Positions 58,957-64,000 of a stretch of 64,000 nucleotides of DNA are shown piece by piece. Location of the stretch: the NCBI GenBank assembly GCA_934466455.1, contig CAKSLF010000007.1, forward strand, positions 1 to 64,000. The letters are read 5' to 3'. The number at the start of each line of letters is the position of its first letter. The stretch's first letter is position 1. The translations under genes and the position numbers were made by a program. The DNA comes from an uncultured Oscillospiraceae bacterium (lineage in GTDB: Bacteria; Bacillota; Clostridia; Oscillospirales; Ruminococcaceae). Below the pieces are notes generated by a model, which saw only the letters and a list, made by a program, of their open reading frames with translations, had not been told where the DNA came from and did no database searches.

Positions 58957-59574
58957 ATGTTTGTTATGGGCATTGCAGGCGGAACGGGAAGCGGAAAAAC
59001 CACTTTTACAACTACGCTTATAAATAAATTCAGAGATGATATTACCGTTATTCATCACGACAATTACTACAATATCCTTGACCATCTTACCTTTGAGGAA
59101 AGGTGCCTCGTGAATTACGACCACCCGGACTCTTTTGACACAAAGATGATGATAGAGGATATTAAGAAGCTGAAAAACGGGGAAACAATCGAAGAACCCG
59201 TGTACGACTATGTTGTACATAACCGCAGCAAGGATAAAACCATAACTCTAAAACCGTCCAAAATTCTCATAGTCGAGGGAATACTTATCCTTGAAAACGA
59301 GGAGCTTCGCAATCTTATGGATATGAAGGTATTTGTTGATACGGATGCCGATGTCCGGCTTGGAAGAAGGATTTTGCGGGATATGGAGGAACGGGGAAGA
59401 AGCGTTGATTCCGTGCTTACTCAGTACGCCGCAACCGTAAAGCCAATGCACGAAAAATATGTTGAGCCAAGCAAAAAATATGCGGATATAATCGTTTTGG
59501 AGGGCGGCCATAATCAGGTTGCAATCGACCTTTTCTCCGGCTATATTTCCGAGTATTTGAGAAAAAATAAATAA
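58957..59574 (+). CDS. udk: Uridine kinase
   Basis: A 205-residue uridine/cytidine kinase. P-loop GIAGGTGSGKTTF, the substrate region IHHDNYYN and NYDHPDSFDT, IVEGILIL, and the RRILRDMEERGR lid are all seen. It salvages uridine and cytidine to UMP and CMP. A terminator follows directly, closing the tdk-deoD-pdp-udk transcript. Confidence 0.96.
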   Translation: MFVMGIAGGTGSGKTTFTTTLINKFRDDITVIHHDNYYNILDHLTFEERCLVNYDHPDSFDTKMMIEDIKKLKNGETIEEPVYDYVVHNRSKDKTITLKPSKILIVEGILILENEELRNLMDMKVFVDTDADVRLGRRILRDMEERGRSVDSVLTQYAATVKPMHEKYVEPSKKYADIIVLEGGHNQVAIDLFSGYISEYLRKNK

Positions 59575-59580
59575 CCTTAA

Positions 59581-59610
59581 ATAAAAACGCACCAAGAGGT
59601 GCGTTTTTAT
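59581..59610 (+). terminator. Terminator of the salvage cluster
   Basis: ATAAAAACGCACC pairs with GGTGCGTTTTTAT around AAGA. Confidence 0.92.
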
Positions 59611-59671
59611 TTGTATGTTTGTATTTGAAAAACCTATCTAAAAATTTTATAAATATTTGACATATTAAGTC

Positions 59672-59700
59672 TTGAACTATTGTTTAATTTGTGTTACAGT
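59672..59700 (+). promoter_or_regulatory. Promoter of the BMP lipoprotein gene
   Basis: TTGAAC (59672-59677) and TACAGT (59695-59700) with 17-bp spacing. The gap 59611-59743 shows no riboswitch that I recognise. Confidence 0.5.
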
Positions 59701-59743
59701 AAAGATACTGTGAATAGAATTTTACACAGGGAGGAAACAAACA

Positions 59744-61042
59744 ATGAAAAAATTTCTTGCACTGCTCCTCGCCATGGTAATGATGCTTACCGTTATGGCA
59801 GGATGCAACAACCAGCCTAACAATGAAGGCGAAAATGTAGACCCCAACCAGTCTGGGAGCCAGCCCGAAGAGAGCCAGCCCGAAGAAGAAACCCCGGATT
59901 ATGACGCTATCCTTACCGAAGCTGCAACCGCTCTCGGCTGCCTTGCTCAGGATAACCCCGGCGCAAGCGGCGAGTACAAAGTAGCAATGATCACCGACTA
60001 CGGCGATATCACCGACCAGTCCTTCAACCAGACCACTTATGAGGCCTGCAAAGAGTTCTGCGAAGCAAACAGTCTTGAGTTCACCTACTTCAAACCCGCA
60101 GGTGACTCCGATGCAGAGCGTGTAGCAATGGTTGATAAAGCTGTTGACGAGGGCTACAATGTCATCGTTATCCCCGGCTATGCATTTGCAGGTACTGTTG
60201 TAACCGCAGAGAATGAATATCCCGAAGCAAGCTTCATCGCACTCGATGTTGCTGCCGGCGATCTTCTCGGTGCCGCTCTTGGCGACAAATACGATTACGA
60301 TCCTACTCACTGGGATGTAAGCAAAATCATCAGCAAGAATGTATACTGCGCAGTATACCAGGAAGAGCTCTGCGGATATATGGCAGGCTACGCTGCTGTA
60401 AAGCTTGGCTACAAACAGCTCGGCTTCCTCGGCGGTATGGCTGTTCCCGCTGTTGTTCGTTATGGCTACGGTTTCGTACAGGGTGCTGACGCTGCTGCTG
60501 TTGAACTTGGTCTTACCGATGTATCCATCAAGTATGCATACGGCAACCAGTTCAACGGAGATGCCGATATCACCGCTGCTATGGACACTTGGTATGGTGC
60601 AGGCACCGAAATCGTATTCGCCTGCGGTGGTTCCATCTACTCTTCTGCTGCTGAAGCTGCCGCTAAAGTTAACGGCAAAATCATCGGCGTTGACGTTGAC
60701 CAGAAGGGTATCATCGATGGCCAGTATGGCGAAGGCATGACCGTAACTTCTGCTATGAAGGGTCTTGCTCCTACCGTTAAGACTTCTCTCCAGAAGGTTC
60801 TTGACGGTCAGTTCCAGGGCGGTATCATCGATACTCTCGGACTTGTTTCTGAGAACCCCGAGGACAACTATGTTCAGATCCCTATGACCACTCAGTTTGC
60901 TGATGGTTTCACTGCTGACAACTACAAGGCTCTCGTAGCTGATATGTTCGCAGGCAAGATCACCGTTAACAACGACACCACGATTCACGCTGCTGACAAC
61001 GCAACCGTAGTAACTGTTGAAGATCTCGGAAACATCAAATAA
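59744..61042 (+). CDS. BMP-family nucleoside-binding lipoprotein
   Basis: A 432-residue solute-binding protein of the BMP/PnrA family, which delivers nucleosides to an ABC importer. The signal peptide ends in the lipobox TVMAGC, followed by an acidic linker of about 30 residues. The binding domain contains KVAMITDYGDITDQSFNQTT and the FVQGADAA segment; the hinge part is IVFACGGSIYSS. Strongly biased codon use (many ATC, AAC, GTA) suggests high expression. The transporter genes follow. Confidence 0.93.
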   Translation: MKKFLALLLAMVMMLTVMAGCNNQPNNEGENVDPNQSGSQPEESQPEEETPDYDAILTEAATALGCLAQDNPGASGEYKVAMITDYGDITDQSFNQTTYEACKEFCEANSLEFTYFKPAGDSDAERVAMVDKAVDEGYNVIVIPGYAFAGTVVTAENEYPEASFIALDVAAGDLLGAALGDKYDYDPTHWDVSKIISKNVYCAVYQEELCGYMAGYAAVKLGYKQLGFLGGMAVPAVVRYGYGFVQGADAAAVELGLTDVSIKYAYGNQFNGDADITAAMDTWYGAGTEIVFACGGSIYSSAAEAAAKVNGKIIGVDVDQKGIIDGQYGEGMTVTSAMKGLAPTVKTSLQKVLDGQFQGGIIDTLGLVSENPEDNYVQIPMTTQFADGFTADNYKALVADMFAGKITVNNDTTIHAADNATVVTVEDLGNIK

Positions 61043-61072
61043 TTTGAAGTCTTGAAGTAAAAATTCACAGAT

Positions 61073-61104
61073 AGAAAAGGACGGGCTTTTTGCCCGTCCT
61101 TTCT
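61073..61104 (+). terminator. Terminator after the BMP lipoprotein gene
   Basis: AAAGGACGGGC pairs with GCCCGTCCTTT around a T-rich loop. It separates the highly expressed binding protein from its transporter genes and may let less transcript through. Confidence 0.85.
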
Positions 61105-61273
61105 ATTTGTACAAAAAAAGGCAGGGAAAAGTTTTTTTGCTGCTTTTTATTCAATAGCCGTGGTTTATGAATTTTTTATATACAAAAACATATTGTTTTT
61201 GGGGATTTTGCTTGTAATATTTGCTTCTTTGTAGTATTATAAATATATAATGCACGAATTGGAGGCGGTAGGG

Positions 61274-62812
61274 TTGGAAGATCAATATGCAATAGAAATG
61301 CTGGGCATAACCAAAAAGTTCCCCGGTATTATTGCCAACGATAATATTACCCTTAGGGTCAAAAAAGGCGAGATACATGCGCTTCTCGGTGAAAACGGTG
61401 CAGGAAAGTCCACTCTTATGAGTGTACTGTTTGGACTGTATCAACCGGAGGAAGGCATAATCAAAAAAGACGGCGTTGAGGTTAGCATTAAAAACCCCAA
61501 TGACGCAAACGCCCTCGGAATCGGAATGGTTCATCAGCATTTTAAGCTTGTTGAGTGTTTTACCGTTCTTGATAACATAATTATGGGCGTAGAGCCGAAC
61601 AAGTTCGGCTTTCTCCAAAAAGCCGAAGCTCATAAAAAGGTTATGGAGCTTTCGGAAAAATATGGTCTTCATGTAGACCCGGACGCCCTTATTGAGGATA
61701 TTACCGTCGGTATGCAGCAGAGAACTGAAATTCTTAAAATGCTGTACCGTGAAAACGAAATTCTTATTTTCGATGAGCCTACGGCTGTCCTTACTCCCCA
61801 AGAAATAGAAGAGCTTATGCAGATTATGAGAAATCTTGCGGCGGAGGGAAAATCAATCCTCTTCATTTCTCATAAGCTGAATGAGATTATGGCTGTTGCC
61901 GACAGATGCACCGTTCTTCGCAAAGGTAAATACATAGGTACGGTAAATACAAAAGACACCACCATGGAAGAGCTTTCCGCAATGATGGTTGGAAGAAACA
62001 TAAACTTTAAGGTTGAAAAAGAAGACCGCGCACCCGGCGAAGTCATCCTTGATGTTGAAAATGTAAGCGTTGCTTCAAAGCTTCATAAAAATAACGCCGT
62101 AAAGAATGTTTCTTTTAAGGTAAGAAGAGGAGAAATCATCTGTATCGCAGGAATCGACGGCAACGGTCAGACGGAGCTTGTATACGGTCTTACCGGACTT
62201 ACCCCTGTAAATGGCGGAAAAATCACCCTTTGCGGAAACGACATTACTCATGCTCCTATCAGAAAACGCAATATTCTCGGAATGAGCCATATTCCGGAGG
62301 ATAGACATAAATACGGTCTTGTGTTGGACTACACTCTTGAGGATAACCTTGTGCTCCAGCGTTATTTTGAACCGGAGTTTACGGATAAGGCAGGCTTCCT
62401 CCGCAGAAATAACATAAGAAGCTATGCCGAACGCCTTATCGAGCAGTACGATGTTCGTTCCGGTCAGGGTCCCGTAACAACGGCAAGAAGTATGTCCGGC
62501 GGCAACCAGCAAAAGGCGATTGTTGCAAGGGAAATAGACAAAAACCCCGAACTTCTCATCGCTGTTCAGCCCACAAGAGGACTTGATATCGGCGCAATTG
62601 AGTATATTCATAAGCAGCTTGTAGCCCAAAGAGATTCCGGAAAAGCGGTTCTCCTTGTTTCGTTGGAGCTTGATGAGGTTATGGATGTTCCCGACAGGAT
62701 TCTTGTTATGTACGAGGGCGAAATTGTTGGCGAGCTTGACCCCAAAAAGACGACTCAGGAAGAGCTTGGTCTTTATATGGCGGGCGCAAAGAGGGATGAG
62801 GTGAAAAAATGA
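61274..62812 (+). CDS. Nucleoside ABC importer, ATPase
   Basis: A 512-residue protein with two fused ATPase domains, typical of BMP-type nucleoside importers (NupO-like). Domain one has Walker A LLGENGAGKSTL and Walker B LIFDEPTAVL. Domain two has a degenerate Walker A, GIDGNGQTE, and MSGGNQQK with LIAVQPTRGLD. The start is TTG at 61274, 8 bases after GGAGG at 61261-61265. It overlaps the next gene by 4 bp (ATGA). Confidence 0.93.
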   Translation: MEDQYAIEMLGITKKFPGIIANDNITLRVKKGEIHALLGENGAGKSTLMSVLFGLYQPEEGIIKKDGVEVSIKNPNDANALGIGMVHQHFKLVECFTVLDNIIMGVEPNKFGFLQKAEAHKKVMELSEKYGLHVDPDALIEDITVGMQQRTEILKMLYRENEILIFDEPTAVLTPQEIEELMQIMRNLAAEGKSILFISHKLNEIMAVADRCTVLRKGKYIGTVNTKDTTMEELSAMMVGRNINFKVEKEDRAPGEVILDVENVSVASKLHKNNAVKNVSFKVRRGEIICIAGIDGNGQTELVYGLTGLTPVNGGKITLCGNDITHAPIRKRNILGMSHIPEDRHKYGLVLDYTLEDNLVLQRYFEPEFTDKAGFLRRNNIRSYAERLIEQYDVRSGQGPVTTARSMSGGNQQKAIVAREIDKNPELLIAVQPTRGLDIGAIEYIHKQLVAQRDSGKAVLLVSLELDEVMDVPDRILVMYEGEIVGELDPKKTTQEELGLYMAGAKRDEVKK

Positions 62813-63966
62813 AAAATAACATTCTGAAAAATAATGTGGTCCAGTCCCTTATCGCTTCGCTTTTCTGCATAATTCTCGGTCTTTTAATCGGCTATATTGT
62901 GCTTTTGTTTATTAACCCGGACGGCGCATGGGAAGCGATGATGACGGTTGTAAAAAACTTCTTTACATATTCAAAGCCGGAAGCACAGCTTAAGAATTTC
63001 GGCAATACGCTTGTAAAAACCGCACCGCTGCTTATGTGCGCACTTTCCGTTCTGTTTGCATACAAGGTCGGCTTGTTTAATATCGGTGCTGCCGGTCAGT
63101 ATGTTGCAGGCTCCTGCGCCGCTCTGTATGCCGCTCTTGCATGGCATTGGAGCTGGCTGCCCTGCATGATTTTTGCAATTCTTGCAGGCTCCGCGCTCGG
63201 CGCAATCGTAGGATTGCTCAAATCCTATTGCAATGTAAACGAGGTTATTTCCGGTATCATGCTCAACTGGATAAGCCTTTATACAACGAATATGATTCTT
63301 AATAATGTAAAGGAGCCGACAAGCCCTTATACATACCAGATTGCAAGCCACGGAAAGGATGCTTTGCTTCCGTCGCTTGGGCTTGAAAAGTTTTTTAACA
63401 ACAATAAATATGTCAGCATTGCAATTCCGCTTGCAATAATTATTGCAATAATTATTGCAATAGTGCTTGATAAAACCAAATTCGGCTATGAGCTTAAAGC
63501 AACCGGTAACAACAAAAATGCCGCAAAATATTGCGGTATGGCAGAAAAGCGCAATATGATTCTTTCTCTTATGATTGCGGGTGCGCTTGCAGGTCTTGGC
63601 GGTTCGCTGCTTTATCAAACCGGCTTTGAACAGTGGCTTTGCACTGCTTCTTCCGTTCCCGGAATGGGCTTTAACGGAATTGCGGCAACCTTCCTTGGCG
63701 GTCTTGATCCAATAGGAACAATTTTTGCCTCCTACTTTATTCAGCACATTACAACCGGCGGCGCATATGTTGACAAAACAATGTATTGCTCCCAGATTTC
63801 CGACCTTATCTCCGCAATCATCATTTATCTGTGCGGATTTGTTTTCTTTATCAAGTATGCAATGAATAAAGCCATTGCGGCAAAAGAGGAAAAAAAGGCT
63901 CACGAAGAAAAAGCTGCGGCTGAAAAAGCTGCGGCTGAAAAAGCTGCGGAAGGAGGCGAGAAATAA
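62809..63966 (+). CDS. Nucleoside ABC importer, first permease
   Basis: A 385-residue permease with about ten helices (BPD_transp_2/NupP type): LLIGYIVLLFINPDGAWEAM, AYKVGLFNIGAAGQYVAG, and GFNGIAATFLGGLDPIGT. The C-terminus is a charged Ala/Glu/Lys tail of short repeats in the cytoplasm. The stop TAA shares one base with the next ATG (TAATG), so the three transporter genes are coupled. Confidence 0.93.
   Translation: MKNNILKNNVVQSLIASLFCIILGLLIGYIVLLFINPDGAWEAMMTVVKNFFTYSKPEAQLKNFGNTLVKTAPLLMCALSVLFAYKVGLFNIGAAGQYVAGSCAALYAALAWHWSWLPCMIFAILAGSALGAIVGLLKSYCNVNEVISGIMLNWISLYTTNMILNNVKEPTSPYTYQIASHGKDALLPSLGLEKFFNNNKYVSIAIPLAIIIAIIIAIVLDKTKFGYELKATGNNKNAAKYCGMAEKRNMILSLMIAGALAGLGGSLLYQTGFEQWLCTASSVPGMGFNGIAATFLGGLDPIGTIFASYFIQHITTGGAYVDKTMYCSQISDLISAIIIYLCGFVFFIKYAMNKAIAAKEEKKAHEEKAAAEKAAAEKAAEGGEK
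63907..63951 (+). repeat. Three 15-bp tandem repeats in the permease tail
   Basis: The unit GAAAAAGCTGCGGCT is repeated exactly twice, and a third copy differs at its end. Each encodes EKAAA. Copy number could vary between strains without breaking the frame. Confidence 0.9.
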
Positions 63967-64000
63967 TGCTGCTTCTCGTTCAATACACTCTTGTATTTGC
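63966..64000 (+). CDS. Second nucleoside permease (partial)
   Basis: ATG at 63966 starts a frame, MLLLVQYTLVF, that runs off the window. By position it is the second permease of the BMP-type importer (NupQ-like). Confidence 0.75.
   Translation, partial: MLLLVQYTLVF

Noticed and set aside
59611..59743. Possible purine riboswitch before the BMP lipoprotein gene
   Set aside because: The region is AT-rich and lacks the paired P1-P2-P3 arrangement; only promoter elements are visible.
1..64000. CRISPR array
   Set aside because: No series of regularly spaced repeats was found anywhere; the only tandem repeats are three 15-bp units inside a coding tail.

Overview
The window looks like a chromosomal segment of an anaerobic, endospore-forming Firmicute of the class Clostridia, probably a gut-type member of the Oscillospirales/Eubacteriales. 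Evidence: an alpha/beta small acid-soluble spore protein and SpoIIR, rubrerythrin beside a Fur/PerR-type regulator, a K+-type membrane pyrophosphatase, a serine-recombinase mobile element typical of Clostridia, purine-rich ribosome binding sites, and sigma-A promoters of the TTGACA-17-TATAAT type. TTG and GTG starts are common. No species can be named from the sequence alone.

Layout. 1-2412 is the right end of an integrative element: a truncated gene, a GC-rich non-coding stretch, a TnpW-like small protein and a large serine recombinase. 2459-5561 is a separate 3.1-kb element inserted in tRNA-Pro(GGG). It is bounded by 45-bp copies of the tRNA 3' half and carries only an XRE repressor, a HUH rolling-circle Rep and a tyrosine integrase. 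5686-10916 holds an LTA-synthase-like protein and the proBAC operon. 10917-11682 is a deletion scar joining the remains of an IclR regulator and an AtoE-type transporter. 11880-14220 has tRNA-Thr(CGU), a degenerate SGNH-hydrolase-like membrane protein, rubrerythrin and its Fur-family neighbour. 14324-19961 has a MalT/LuxR-type STAND regulator followed by DUF2442, lipoprotein (one broken) and DUF3137 membrane genes. 20164-32719 is mostly core: spore protein, probable coat protein, cytidine deaminase, phosphofructokinase, phosphopantetheinyl transferase, rRNA methyltransferase, YitT, MazF, MiaB, YlbF, DeoC, YhhN, a lipid kinase and a small alarmone synthetase. 32866-36358 is a BlaI/BlaR1-like two-gene sensor with two clear operators. 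36847-48663 holds hppA, spoIIR, an IspE fused to a ProX-type tRNA editing domain, an Lrp/aminotransferase pair, two phospho-ester hydrolases and a heterodimeric ABC exporter. 48914-49106 holds tRNA-Thr(UGU) and tRNA-Tyr. 49355-56180 holds oleate hydratase, M32 carboxypeptidase and a LysR-controlled dehydrogenase/transporter pair. 56280-64000 is a nucleoside salvage and import cluster: thymidine kinase, DeoD, pyrimidine nucleoside phosphorylase, uridine kinase, then a BMP-type lipoprotein and its ABC transporter, cut off by the window end.

How the genes work together. The right-hand cluster forms one pathway: the BMP lipoprotein and ABC transporter bring in nucleosides, DeoD and Pdp cleave them, Udk and Tdk salvage them, and DeoC (30 kb away) breaks down deoxyribose phosphate. 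The proBAC operon makes proline from glutamate. The most novel items are the minimal integrative replicon at tRNA-Pro and its apparent exchange of the tRNA terminator, the IspE-ProX fusion, the BlaR1-like sensor with a very large non-penicillin-binding ectodomain, and three genes with good ribosome binding sites that seem to lack ATG, GTG or TTG starts.
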